In this document: one piece after another, positions 1 to 13,000 of the stretch
Layout: the number at the start of each line of letters is the position of its first letter
Numbering within the stretch: position 1 is the first letter of the stretch
Program-made: the position numbers and the translations under genes
Assembly (NCBI RefSeq): GCF_023278565.1
Contig: NC_064680.1
Coordinates: 1,860,001 to 1,924,000, forward strand
Length of the DNA stretch: 64,000 bases
Source of the DNA: Colletotrichum lupini
Lineage: Eukaryota; Ascomycota; Sordariomycetes; Glomerellales; Glomerellaceae
Direction: 5' to 3'
The notes under the pieces: generated by a model
The model's input: only the letters and a program-made list of their open reading frames with translations
Told to the model about the DNA's origin: nothing
The model's database searches: none

Positions 1-348
1 CACTCCCACCACGTACAGTAGAAAAGGACAATGGAGAAGCTATTCAACTAAACGTCGCATGAGTAGCAGCAACGACGCTTGCTTGTTGACAGGACGGCAC
101 CAGAGCGACTGAGTCGCACGTCTGACGTTCAAGTAGACGAAGAGTGATGGTACAGGAGACAAATCGCTCCGACGTTCCGCTTGAGCTGTCTTGCTTGGCG
201 ATAGGGTGTCGAATGTTACTAGCTTGCCTCGTCCCGTTCTGGATATGAGTATGCGACGGGAGGGTGACGGCAGGAAACTCGCCAGCAGTCTGTCCCCGTC
301 CTGTAAGACGTGACGTAACCCTCGGCAGTCTGAGTGACCACTTTTGAA
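1..348. other. 3' flank of the methyltransferase gene
   Basis: No reading frame here resembles a protein. The stretch lies downstream of the last exon of the leftward-transcribed methyltransferase and probably holds its 3' untranslated region. I see no RNA gene or repeat. Confidence 0.5.
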
Positions 349-1622
349 TCATTGGGTTTGCGTTGGAATTGGCCTCCTTGCCGTCCAAACAAACCTACGT
401 CCGGCAATCAGTACTCTGCATCTCAAAAAGCTGGGAGCTACCAGACGGTAGTCTGCAGGCGGTAACTTACATTCTGCAGTAGGCATGAACATTGAGTCGA
501 CAGATTTCCTTCTTGAGATCATCCACCAGTCTGTCCACTTCATGTTTTGGCCAGCGTTCCACCTGAATAAAGGGCGCAAGTGTGAGGCCTTCCAAGCAGT
601 GCGTAAGGCCGAGGTTGAACCATCTACCCAGCTCTTCTTCCATCGGGTTCTGGCTCCACGGGTTCGTTGGTAGCCTAATCATCTTCTCGGTAATGTCTGT
701 GAAGCCTGCAGCATGGAGCTCCTTTTTTGTGTCGATTATATCGATGGGTTGCCCGTACCTGTGCATCGCACGCCGCAAGTTCTCACCCCAAAAGACGAGA
801 AGCGAATTAGACTCAAGAGTGTTGTCGTCGCTACGAGGAATCCATTCGATTTCCACCTGTTCAATGTATCCTCCGGGCTTGATGTGCCTGAATGACTTCC
901 TGTACAGGTCTGGCCAATCTCTTATGGAACCAAGCAGCATCTGAATATGAACCAGATCGAAGGTTTGTTCCGGCGCTGGCAGTGGCGCCTCCACGTCGGC
1001 TCGCTCGAACCTTACACACGTAGGGATCCTACAAAACGATGAGCTTTCGCTACGAAGAGCGGTAGAAAAGGAGATGCACAACATACAGCTTGGGCTGAAT
1101 GAGAGAAAGATCGAGCCCCAAGACCTGAGCCTTTTGATCTTCGTTTCTATATAGCTCACTATGGTGTGATAGTGTCAGCAAGTCTAGGTTCTAGCAGTCG
1201 GCGCACGGAGGGTGGATAATCTTACTCGCCCACGTCGATCGCCCAAATGCCAGTGCCCGTCCCGAGGTCAAGGACATGGGATTTGGCGGGCAGAGGCACT
1301 TCCCAAAGGCCTCCTCTTGCCTTGGTTATCAGATGGTGGAAGATGTCTAGCCTGTCTTTCTCGAGCTTCGCAATGAGTTAGCATGGGAAAAGATTCATCG
1401 CGGCGAGGAATCATAGGTAACCTACCTCGTCCACAGGAAAAAGATACCGCCCGCGTCTAAATGAGCCATACTGGCGGCCATGCTCAGTGTAGTCAGGGTA
1501 CTCGGTACCAACAGTCCCACTGTAGATGGCACGTTAGCGCTGTATCCTGATAGTGTCCAGAGCAGCAATGGGACCGTCGTGTTTGGCATCATGACATACC
1601 CGTTTTGTGACATTGTTACCAT
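349..1622 (-). CDS. LaeA-like SAM-dependent methyltransferase
   Basis: A class I SAM-dependent methyltransferase of the fungal LaeA/UMTA-like family. Six exons on the minus strand: 1622-1600, 1519-1426, 1365-1226, 1158-1087, 1028-471 and 415-349. Spliced length is 954 nt, giving 317 residues. Residues 18-39 carry the family's N-terminal signature ([20 protein letters not shown]). SAM motif I is VLDLGTGTG at 70-78. Later come [10 protein letters not shown], then [11 protein letters not shown], and the helix around [12 protein letters not shown]. The last intron is needed: without it translation stops at HAYCRM, whereas splicing restores the usual FVWTARRP tail. The start could also be the second in-frame ATG, three codons on (1613). 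LaeA itself controls secondary metabolism, but most paralogues have unknown substrates and no cluster is visible here. Family assignment is firm; the role is open. Confidence 0.88.
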
Positions 1623-4600
1623 GCGAAAGGCAACCTGAAACGAAATTATTTGCCGACGGTGGTTGATTTCTAGTTTCTCTCCGGGACTTGCATCAACAGG
1701 TGACGGGCGATGCGCGTAAAAGCAGCAAGTAGACCTATCACCAACATCCAAAAACCAAGAGAGTGCTGCTATCTTTGAGCTTCTTGCAATACTGACGGCG
1801 TTTCGTCTCGTCGCGGTACAGTGATGAGGTTGGCTTTTGCAAGTTAGTAAATTTACGATGAAGCTCGCGTCCGCGTGAAGAAGAGATGGATCATGGGCTG
1901 ATAGGCAAGGTGGGAAGTGAAGCTGGTGACTTTGAAACATGAAAAGGGGATTGGACCTGGAGAAGTGGAATCGAGCAGCGGGCAATTTAAAGTGTGCGTG
2001 CAGTAGTAAGTCTTGAATGGGAAACGAAACGAAATGATGGTCGCAGTGCAGGCGGCTGCAAGTCGATGGGAGCACACACTGATGGCATCCAGGGAATAAC
2101 ACAGTCAGTACGACTGCCTTTTATGGAGAAATGTGACCTGAGCAGAAGCCCCGTCTCATGTCATGAGGGTTGGTACCGGGAATGAGGGAAACGACAGACG
2201 GCCAAATGTAACAGACGCCAGTCGGAAAAGGGGGTAAAGGCAATGAAGGAGGCTGTGATCAAGCCAGAGTCTTCTTCCTGCATCTGAGCTGGGCGACTCC
2301 TACCAGCTTCTTGTATCTTCAAGAGAATTGCGTCGATACGTAGGTAGCCAGGCGCCTCTCTTGCTCAAGACCGACGCCATCACACACACACGGCGTTGTT
2401 CACCACAACAATAACGCATATGAGACACTCTCTTCGACCAGGCCACGCTTGCACTTGCACTTGCGTCGACCAACAAAACCCCTCGAGCGCGCGCCTACAT
2501 CGGATCGAACGCAGCCTTCTGCATTTGGGTGATTATGGTCCCTTCGGTGTACAATAACCTTGCTGCCGCGACACTCCAACTTAATGCCCAGCCAACACCA
2601 CGACTGGCGATGATGGGACCAAAAAAGAGTGGGAGAGAGAGGAAGAGCTGCGGAACAGCTTTTGCCCTCCATAGCGGTATGGATGGTGAAAATGACATGG
2701 GTCGAGGTGCAGTAGGTTAGGGCAGAGGAGAGGGCCGAATGCTGGGCCTTGACAGCGTACCAGTACATGTACCTGCATGTAAACGGTCGCAGCATCCGCC
2801 TGCTCGAAGCTGGGGGTGTAAAGGAATTGTGCAGAATGCATGTCTGCAACTGTGTCTGTTTGCGGAGAGGTAGGCTCATCTTGTCCACGTACCCAGTCCT
2901 AAGTTTCTTCTTGATATGCTGCGGAAGGGGAGGGCTAGATGGGGAATGAGGCAGAGGCATTCTTCAACGACTGAAATGTCATTGAAGTTCATAACGTGGA
3001 TACAAAAAAAGGCCTCCGTCACCGCGGCGGTTATCCAAAGGCAGGCAGGCAAGTTGAACAGGTGACATGTGGTCGGGTTGGGCCAGAGAACAGGTGTGAC
3101 GACGAAAGGAAAGCAGACAGCGATTGACGTACATGTTTGGGACGGAGAGCGAGGTTTCTTCCACGACCGCTTAGGACGTCGAGCGAGTCAATTGATGTCG
3201 CACAACGAGTTGGAGAGGTTGTACAGACCGGGTCCAGTGCTGCGGTATTCGGCGTCTTTCTCGTCGTGTGCAGATTGGCCAGGAAATCGATAGGTTGCGA
3301 AACGACGAGAGGCGTCGCAGAAGGCGAGAAGCCGTTGGTTGGGTCGGGCTGGGTTGGGGTTGGAGTTTCAGAGCGACCTCGACTTTCTGCGTCGATATCT
3401 TGGCGATGAGATGGGCCGACTTGGAAATTATAAGGTAAACGACGTGATAAACCTAGCCAAAATGAGAAGAGGTCGAGGCGATGGCTGAAGCTGTCCAGCC
3501 AACTTGAGATGCAAGGGCACTGATAATAGGGCAGTAAAATTGGCCAAGATTCGCGGTCAAGGCGCAGATCGAAGGCCGAGGGCTGAGGTTTCGAAGTGTG
3601 GTTCTGGTTGTGGTCGTGGGCGAGGACGCTGCAGGGTGACGAGATGTGATGCAAGTCGACACGGGCGAGACGAGCTTCAAGCCTCCGTTGGGCAGATTGG
3701 GTCAGGTCGGGTTCGTTTTGGCGACGGGCGGGAGCGGGAGCAGCAGCAGCGATCTGATGGGATGGGATGTATGGAGTAAAAGAAAGGGAATATGTAATCC
3801 AGCAGAAAGGCAAGGGAGGTAGGGATGCTCGCTCTTCTCTGTAGTTGTATAGAGGGCAGAACCGCTGGAGCAAGCAAGGAACTCCTGACTAGCCTGACGA
3901 CGAGGAGAGGTGGTAAACCACGGTGGGTGAGGCACAAATAGCCGGTCGTGTGGGCTACAATCGTACTGCGGCAGATGTGCCTTTACGTCTCACCACGACG
4001 TTGTGAGGGGGGACCCTGGACTGGACTCGATCAAGTGAACAAGCGAGAACGGAGTGATGCAGATGGAGAGAAAGACAGCTTCTCTGTTAGTGTCTCCTAG
4101 TTATGGCTAGCTGGCTCGCTGGAAGTCCCGGGTGTTGGTGCTTGTCTCTCTGTGCTTTGGCCCTAGAACATTTCTAGAGAACAAGTGGTGGCGTGTGTGT
4201 ATGTGTGTGTATGCGTGTGTACGTGCACCGGCAGGTGTGAGGTGTAATTGTAGTATCCGTATGCAAGGTCAACGCGGGTATCTGAAGGCTTTGAAAGTCA
4301 ACGTCGACAAGTACTTGTTGGTGGGGGAGTCGCGTCAAGCAAGTCTAGCTTCAGAGTGGGTGGACCGGCGGACAAACGGTGGCGGCGCCTACGACGCTTT
4401 CTGTGAGGTCTGTGGGTGGCAGAGGTGTGAATTGCAGACAGAGCAGGGACTTTCGGATTGAAGGCTAGGCTGCCGGATGCTATTGAATATCGGTTCTTGA
4501 GAAGAGGAATGTCGCAAGGTAATCGTGGACTAGAGTTTGCTCTCCGCTTCCCGTAGCTCGGGGGATCGTCCGCTGTTAAGTAGAATTAGTGGGTTTCTTC

Positions 4601-7600
4601 ATCGTCATCTTCTTCTTCTGTTTCTGCCTTTTCCACAGACACCTCTCTCCTTGTCCTCGCGCAAGTGTGTTCTGCCCCTCCCTGTTCCTGGCGCTGGTGC
4701 TGGCGCATGTAGTTCCCATGGTTGCTGTGGGATTTTGGGTTGATGCCACCCCTGCCTGGAAACTTGAGGACGCCCGATGTGATGGAGCTGGAGCTGGAGC
4801 TGGGACGGGACCTATAACTGGAGATGATGACTTGTAACGTGAAGGCGGGAAAACGCTGACGGACAGCGGGCTGGTGTAATTGCGCTTCCAGGGTCAGTTT
4901 CTTCTGCGGACTTCCAGAGCCTTGCCCGTGTCATTGTCGTTGGTCTGTCCGTGGTTCGTCGCCCATCGAAAGGCCTAGCTTTCCACTCGTCCCACTCCAT
5001 CTGTCTCCATTTCACCATGTCACTTTTTCCCTTGAGAAAAGCACCCCAGGCTCTTCCAATCCCAGCCCGCCATGGATCATGACACTTGGATAAAAGCACG
5101 GAAAATGCGGAAAGGGGGCTTGTCTCCTACCTTGGAAGCAATCTTAACCCTGAGCAGGGCCTCCGCGTAATATAGTAGATGAAGAAGATATCGAGAAGCC
5201 AGTTCGGACCAGCTCGAAGATGGGCAAGGTATCCGTACTCCGTAGGTCAGGTGTGCGAGGAATGCAAACCGAGTCCGTGTTCCTCAGCTAGCCGGGGTGT
5301 TGCACAGATATTCAGCGCCGTGATAGGTGACTAGAGGGAGCAAAATCAAGCTGGCAGAAGACGACTTGCAGCGGGAGATGGGAATGCAAGACAAAGCGCC
5401 TGATGGACCGCAACTTTTCAGAAACGGCAAGTTCGATGTGAGGTAAGGTAGTCTGTCCGTACCACGCGGTATGCAGGCTCAATTGGTTGAGAAAGCGAGG
5501 TGAGGTAAGGTGGAGGATTATGAGATGGATGTCAGGTAAGGAACGAAGACAAGTCAAGGAAGGCGAGGCGTTGGGGTCTGTGCTCCAACGAAGGCGATGG
5601 AAAATAAAGGGGAAAGAGGTGGTGGGTGATGGAGGAAGGTAGCACACACGATGTCGAAGCACGGAAGGTGCGAAAGGAAAACTTGGAACCCTCCTTCTGG
5701 ATCATCCGGTCCTAAAGTATCTTCCATACCTTGTACTCAGCTCCAATGTTCAAGTCTCTCTTTCCTCTAAATCTTCTTGTTCACTCCGCCTCTTCATCTT
5801 GCCTAAGGTACCTAAGGTAAGGTACGGATTCCCAACCTTACAGACTTTGACTGACTAAGGTACTGACGACTGACGACTGTCAACTAAGGTACCTAGTCTC
5901 TTTGTGTCCTGTCGACTTTTCTACCTCTTCTACTGCGGTCAATAACTACCAAGTTGTCAACAACCCTCGGGGTTTCATGGCTTAGTTCACTTTCAAGCGT
6001 TGCCTTGAGTTCCATGTGTGTCTCCCTGCCTCTACCCTTCTTTCGTGCTCTTCACCGACTCTGTTCTTTCTTCTGCTCTCACTCCCGGTCTCTCCTCTTC
6101 CCATCCCACGTTGCCATTACCCATCTTTCCTTCCGTTCCGTAACATGCCCCTCAAGTTTCCTGCCCTACCTATACTTAGCTTTTCGCAACCCTAGTCCAA
6201 CACAAAGAAACAGTACGTATCTCAAAGTACATGTTCAATATCTGTACATGGATGGGCAGATTCAACTTGGACCAAGTCGGCATAGCCTGCGATAGACCTG
6301 CCTTGCCAAAATGGCTCTAGCGTACGGCAATCAGCGTCACTGGAAGAGCGTCTTCAACTGCACTCTCACTCTGCGCCACACACCACTGCTTGCTGAGGTA
6401 AGTACCTACAAGTGAGAGATGCGGCGGTGGCTACTCCGCATGACCAAACGCTGTTCCAACTCTTTTCTTTTCAACATTTATTTTTGTCTTCTCTCGCTCA
6501 TCTTCATTCCCGGGCTCAATGCTCCCGTGACAAAGAGCATAAGGTCGAGTCTTCGACTGATTCGACCTGAGACCAAGCCCAACTACCCCAGCCGCGTCCA
6601 TTCCCCAACCCGATGCCTCGACTCTCAACCAGGCGTCTGTTTCGCCCGTCCAGCCTCCCTCTTTGTGTTTTACTACCTGGACTGCGGCGCTACTGTACGT
6701 CTACCAGTAGGGCAGGTTTGGTGGAGAGAGTCAGGGGGTCAGTATCCGCCCGCCCATTTCAGATTCCCACCCTCATGTTCCTTCACCCATTACCCATTAC
6801 CCACAACGTACTCCATACACTAGTGCTGGACCTATCCGTACTGGGTATATGTATGGGTAGCCAGGCAGACAGGATCATCAAGGCAAGCAAGCATCGTGTG
6901 CGACCTGGCAATCTGGTTTTCGATTTGCATCAAAGGCCAGACTCCATGTGTCGAAAACCTCACCCAGTCTGGGGTACGTATCTAAAGACGGATATCTTAG
7001 GTACTTCAAGGTAGGGTCCATACCTGAGATGCTCGACCACCTCATTCCAAGCTGGTCGGGGCTTCGTCCAGTCAACCGAGATCACGTATTGGCACTTTTC
7101 CACTCGTACAGACCCAAATACCTCCTGTTCCTAAGGTACTCCGTAATGAGCAGCTCAGAGACGTAAAGTCATATCACCCTGCTCTTCTCCCCAGTGGCGT
7201 CCAACAGAGTTCCCAAGGCTTGCGGCCTCGACGACAAGCCACGGGCTACCAGCAACAGCTTTGCACGGCGCTTGGTCTTAGTGCCCGTCCACTGTGTCTT
7301 GGTGATCCCTTGCAAAAGCCAGGTTGTGCTGGCCGGGGTTCCACGGTGTAGAAACAGTTGGGAGCCATGGAGGAAGCCTTGTTCCCGCTTCACCCCGGCC
7401 ACATTTTGGAAATATACCCTGCAAGCCATCTTGAGGGGGGAAGCCCCCTTGGCCCTTGGCCCCCCACCTACGGGCCCCTTGTGTCTCTTCCCGCGCCCCC
7501 ATTTTCATCGCGCGTTCCTCCGCTCGATCCTGATTCGGTGAAACAAAATGGATTCGGTTCAACGAGTTGAGCATTCTGTCATGGTCGCATGGGTCGCATG

Positions 7601-8480
7601 GGTCTCATGGGTCTCATGGGTCTCATGGGTCTCATGGGCAATGAATGTGCAGTAAAGCAAATGCACTCTGTGCGAAGCTATAAGCGGGCCGGCGCTGGGC
7701 ACAGGACTGTTTCTGTAAGTATAGGCTCCCACCTAGGTATTGGATCCGTACTTCCACGCCTGTCAGTGTCAGTGTCAAGCGTGTCAAGCAACTTGGCGTA
7801 CCTTACCGACTCTTTCGGATAAACGCTGGAAAATGGGATGGACAACCTCAAAGTCTCCTCTTTGTCAATCTGCTGCTTACTAGGGCCATCTTTATCATGT
7901 CTTTACCTGGTTCACTGTGGTTTCCCTTTTAAGAAAGCACAAGCATTGCTCGGAGCGGGCGGTCATGAACTGGGACGTTACCTGGGGTAGTAGTACTTGC
8001 CCCGTTTCTACGTGGACGTCCTCTGAGTGCCTGCTTCCTCTCCGTCATTCTTTCCTTTCTCGACCTCCAACGTTGCTGCCAATGGTAATTCGGCTTGGAT
8101 ACGTACTTGCTCAATTAGCAATGCTTGCACCTCTTTGCATCAGATACCTTTATCACCAAGAATTTCCCCTTTGGTTTTCATGCTTGACTTCAATTTTTGT
8201 ATTCCCACGAACAACATCCCCTGGGTGACGATGCGTCTGGCATATCCATCATTTAGTCGACCAGCTCTGCCCCATTACCCGCACCCAACCCAACTTCTCA
8301 CTCTGCATGCCTGGCCGCAAGAGACTCTACTGCCAACAATCCGCGGATCTAACAGCCCATCTATCAACTGATCCAAGGTACAAGGCTGTGTTGCATCCAC
8401 TCTACTTGTCTTAAGGTTCGAGACATGCTCGCTGAATACTCCTTCTCGAGTTCTCTGACACAAGACGGAATGCTTCCGGA
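1623..8480. other. Gene-empty stretch, left part
   Basis: No frame looks like a conserved protein; the longest ones are proline/serine-rich readings of CT-rich DNA. Low-complexity DNA includes a GT-rich run near 4190-4235, a GAGCTG run near 4785-4802, repeated GGTAAGG words near 5430-5540 and CTAAGGTAC words at 5801-5893. The part next to 1623 must hold the methyltransferase promoter. Non-coding transcripts cannot be excluded from sequence alone. Confidence 0.55.
7583..7638. repeat. 9-bp tandem repeat (GGGTCTCAT-type)
   Basis: About six tandem copies of a 9-bp unit. Two copies read GGGTCGCAT-like and four read GGGTCTCAT. Because the unit is a multiple of three, one frame reads Met-Gly-Leu repeated, but no surrounding protein is recognisable. 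Confidence 0.8.
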
Positions 8481-10017
8481 GATGCATGGTAAAAGGGTAC
8501 GTATTACAGCAATATCTCGCGATGCTATATGTTTACACAGTGGCCTTGATTAATTGTCTTGGGCTATCACCTCCATGTTCAACATCGCAGACTCTCACAG
8601 TAGGTATTTCTCCAAGAAAGTTAATGGAAGGGTGGCACAATCGTGTCCAGGTCACCTGCCCAGATCGAGCCCAAAAAATGACGCTGCGGCAAGTCAACAG
8701 CCAGACCATACGCCGTCCATTCTGAGACCACGATATCCTTACGAATACCGGGCCAATAAATGACACAAGGATCCACCAGATCTCCTGTCGACAGCCACCG
8801 CCTGAATATGTTCAGAAGCCCATATGCTTAGCTCTTCGCGGAGTCCGCTCAGACATGTGCTTGAGTACAGGTCAAACACCTTAAGACAAAACACGGCGAC
8901 CAGGAAATGAGCTGTACTTTTGCACAGCTTGTCGCAGGAAGCAGCCAGGAATGTCAACAACCCGGGCAAAGTCCACCTCTACCATGAGGTCTCCAACTAT
9001 AGCGTCAGTATTGGCGGTGGGGAATTATTACGATAATTCTTCCCACACGGTGCGTACTGCCATCCGGAATGCGGTCCCCTTAACAAGCACGACAAGTAAG
9101 TGTCCTGAGAAACCTCAATTCCGCACACGGTGGCCAGCCTGCTTGGTACCCAGCATTACACAAGTCCCATTCGTCCTGGCTAGGGATGGCGTCCCTGACA
9201 TGGTACAGATTACTGTAACGGCCCTGTCCACGGAGCTTTTAATGATATCTACCAAATCCTTACAATGTCCACGTTCCACACCGTCGTGTGCATACCGTTT
9301 CCTGGATTTGCAGGGATGACGTCGTGGCACCCAGCTTCTCGGAACTTCCACCCCCTTACCTCGCCCAAGCTGGCAACAACTTTTCCGGAACGCGGACGAA
9401 TCCTGCAAGGAGTCTTACACCACCTTGTTCGCAACCTCGCATTACGTACCGCAGTAAATGGGAGGAGAACTATCTTGCGCCTTTACCGCGAAAGCATTAC
9501 TTGCTGGAGGCAGGACTTGACCAAAACACGACCTTTTCAAGACAGCTTCCAGTGGTCCAATTCGTCATGAGCTGTCAGAGACACACCAGCCGCAGTACTG
9601 GTTCTCTCTTGAAGATAGTTCCGGAATTCGAGCACGTATCCGAATAACTAGCTTTGGCCTGCAGCAAAGCGGTGTAAAGTGGTAGGCTGCTGATGTTAGC
9701 CAATTGAATACTAGGCTGACGACCAGTGCAGACCGGGGCACGATGCCTGCTTGTATCCCAGCCTGCAATGAGCACATGGCTTTCGGAACCAAAGGACTGG
9801 ATCTTATCTGCGGCCCCCTCACTCATCGTCCGCCCTTTTGTTTCACTCTGGAACGAGAGCTCCCGTCGTGCGTACCACGAGAAACGAGAGTTCTCAGACG
9901 GTTTCTACATACATGGGAAAGGGATCCGTTGACTCGAGAGACTAAGAATATGTGTATCGCCGTGGCTCTCAATGAATAGAACGACACCGCCGGACCAACG
10001 AGGCCTTGCATCAAAGG

Positions 10018-10050
10018 TACCACTGGCAGCATACCACTGGCAGCATACCA
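10018..10050. repeat. Short tandem duplication (14-bp unit)
   Basis: The unit ACCACTGGCAGCAT occurs twice in tandem, followed by a partial third copy. No function is apparent; probably replication slippage. Confidence 0.7.
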
Positions 10051-13000
10051 CTCCTTCACGGCCACGGCCATATCACGGCCATGTATTCGCGTGGCGCTAA
10101 TTGCCCTTTACCTCACAGATACGGATGCAAATCCCTGGGCATTAGAGACACCACTTGTGCCCAACACGTCCAAGATGTGGTCCCAGGAGCCTGGGCACAC
10201 CTATACGGTACCAAGCAGCCATTAAACCCCGCCTACAGCGGCAAACGGGTCTTGATCCATTTCCAGCGCATGTTACCAACCTCCTTGAAACGGCATCACA
10301 AGAATCGTTGACAGGGGCCTCGGAATGGCCTTACTATGTAGTCTTCCCAGGCTAATCAGACGGAGTCGAGTGCGAATAAACGAATCACAGTGCACTTTTG
10401 CAGCGGCCGACGCGATCCCTGGGTGTCGAGGTCCCATGTCCAAGGGGTACGAATCATCCGAAGCCACGGTTCCAATAGCCTGGGACCGATCGGCACCAGC
10501 GGTGTTATTTCCAGGAGATGGAGGCGGTCGAGGAGCTACCCTGGCCACCTTTGTCTGTTCGCCTTTAGCACAAATACTCTCCAGAAGGGTTCCCTGCAAT
10601 CTTTGTCCCGCGAGGTCCCAGCCCGGAAAAGCGTGGAGGCGTTCGAGCCGCCTACCTGGGCTCACACCGAATGGTTACAGTCACTGGTCAATGAGAGAAT
10701 CAGTGGCACGCCTGCCCAAGTCCTTAGCAGTCGAAATTGGACTCGCGATTCTTTCCAGCATGGTCGTGTTGGACCGAGACGATGGATGGGCTGTGTCTTG
10801 GTCCTAGCTGGGTGATTGGTCGTTGCTGGCTCGGTTCCACGACTTTCCCGCTTCTGTTCGGGGCTGCATACCAAAACATCCCGGGGTCCGTGGTAATGTC
10901 TGAGGCTGATGTCGGGGTTAGATGAGCTGGCAGCGGTGATGACGCTTCTCGACCCTTGACCCCTGGGACTAACGACCCGACACTCTGGTTCTGCATTTGC
11001 CCGCTACTCACCCCGGCGTCAGCCACGACTGCGGAAGCCTGTCAACTGAGTCACAACCTCACAGTCTGGGCGGGAAGAACAACGAAAGGAAGACGAGTGG
11101 GCCTGTGTGCGAAGCCGAGCCTCCGCGGACGACACACTGCGAGAATTCCAAGCATCTCCTATCTTGTCGTGTTCCAATTTGCCGGATTGGCGAATCCTTG
11201 CCCTGAGCCAGAGCCGGGTGCATTTGCTCACACACCATACACACACGCGCGCGCATCACAGTAAATCTCGCTCAACCGGAACATGACGAAGACCAGCCAG
11301 TACCAGAGCAATGGAATGATCAATGTAAGGAAGCACCCTCTGCCTGCTGACTGAGGTATCAACTAGTCTCTAGACCTCAGGTGGTATGGACGGCGCCAAA
11401 CCTTAATCGAACATGATCGGTGATATGGAGGGACTTTTGCAACCAACTTCTGGTCGCCTGGAGGGCCTAGCGTCTAGACACGACGGTCAAAATTTAACTC
11501 GCTCGAGCTCGAGTCACCCGAGTCTTCCCCGCACATGGAATTCATCTGAAGTTACTCGTAGTTGTCAGTCAGAGGCCAGAGCTTGATCATGGCTCGACAA
11601 TGAGGCGAATAGAGCAAAGCCAGAGGCGGTGTAACGATCGCCTGGAGCTCAGGACGATAGTGCACTGTAGTGCCATGAGGCGGCCGCCATTTCTCTGCGA
11701 ACAAGTTATCTGCACCGATGTCTCTGTCAAGCAAACGGGGCGAATGCTTCTGGCGGTCCTACAGAGTACCAATTGCCATGGAGGGATGCAAACAGTTGGA
11801 GTCAGAGCTACCGCATATCCGCGCTGTTGTTCTACTGTATTCGGAAAGCATTCGGATATCGTCCAGCCATACTCCGTACAGATAGACGTTGGTTACATCG
11901 TTTGACGAGCCAGGCAGGCATCGGTGTTGACGCGCAGCAGTCGAGCATCCAACGGGGTTCGGCGGGCATCCCAGTCTTTGCTAGGTCGCTGCATAACGGC
12001 AACAAGGGTTTGCTTATTGGCAATTTTTTGACCCATCCAGACAAGCAAATGGATTGATTGCCTATTTCTATGTATGTACTCAACCCCTGCCACACTACCT
12101 AGACTAACGGGCCTCGGGGACTGGTTACCCAACGCACCTGAATCTTTCCATCTTTTCCTATAGGATGGCGCAAGTCAATGTACTCTAAATCAACTTGGCA
12201 TGGTTCAACCCTGATAGACAGTCTGGGTCAGGTTTTCGGCAGTTGATGCGCCAAAAGAGAATGGTTTGTCCAGATTACCTGCGCAATCCGGTAGGCTTCA
12301 GTCTTCAACCAAGCCAGGTTTGACGTAGGTTGTCATCAACGGATAGCCGGATCTTGTCACACAAGTGGCGTGCAGGCAGCAGGGCAACATTCCTGAGGTT
12401 CTAGTGGCGACCACCGCTGCACATCTTGCGGAAAGAGGACTGAAAACCAGGGTGCTGTTCACCGGAGCCTCTAGGACAGGTTCAGCGAGGTTACATCAAG
12501 TTGGCTCCCTTTCACTTGATCCCATGCTATCACAGCAGCGGTCAGGACTCGCAGGGCGGCTATGGCTGGGTACCGCCGTTGAATCTTGCCTGCCGATCAC
12601 AATGCGTCAAGAGGATAGGCGATCTGCTGCGCCGCCAACGTCGGCGCAAAGGCGCAACATCGAATTTCTGTTGGAGAACAGGCTGAGCTAATCGCCTCAC
12701 AATGTGCATCCTAGATCCTTGCCTGGTCGATACTCCGTCCTCAATGCGGTGAACCACCCGTCACTTAACGACACCCAAATGGCACCGAATACGATTGCAA
12801 TCTGCGGCATGATGATCACGCAGACAGCGCAAGTGTGACCTGGCAAGACACTCAACAGGACCGCGGCACAGTCCAGCGGCAATCTATCACATCCCGGCCA
12901 TGGGCCGGAGTCACAGCCGCTCCCTCCAATCATACTCCTTCTCTTTCTAGTAGCAAACCGAAGCTGGTGCGAGAAACAATGAACAACAAAATTCCCGAGC

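Noticed and set aside
3031..3873. 280-codon minus-strand frame
   Set aside because: Composition is Pro/Ser/Arg/His-rich as expected from CT-rich DNA, equal-length frames overlap on the other strand, and no motif is recognisable.
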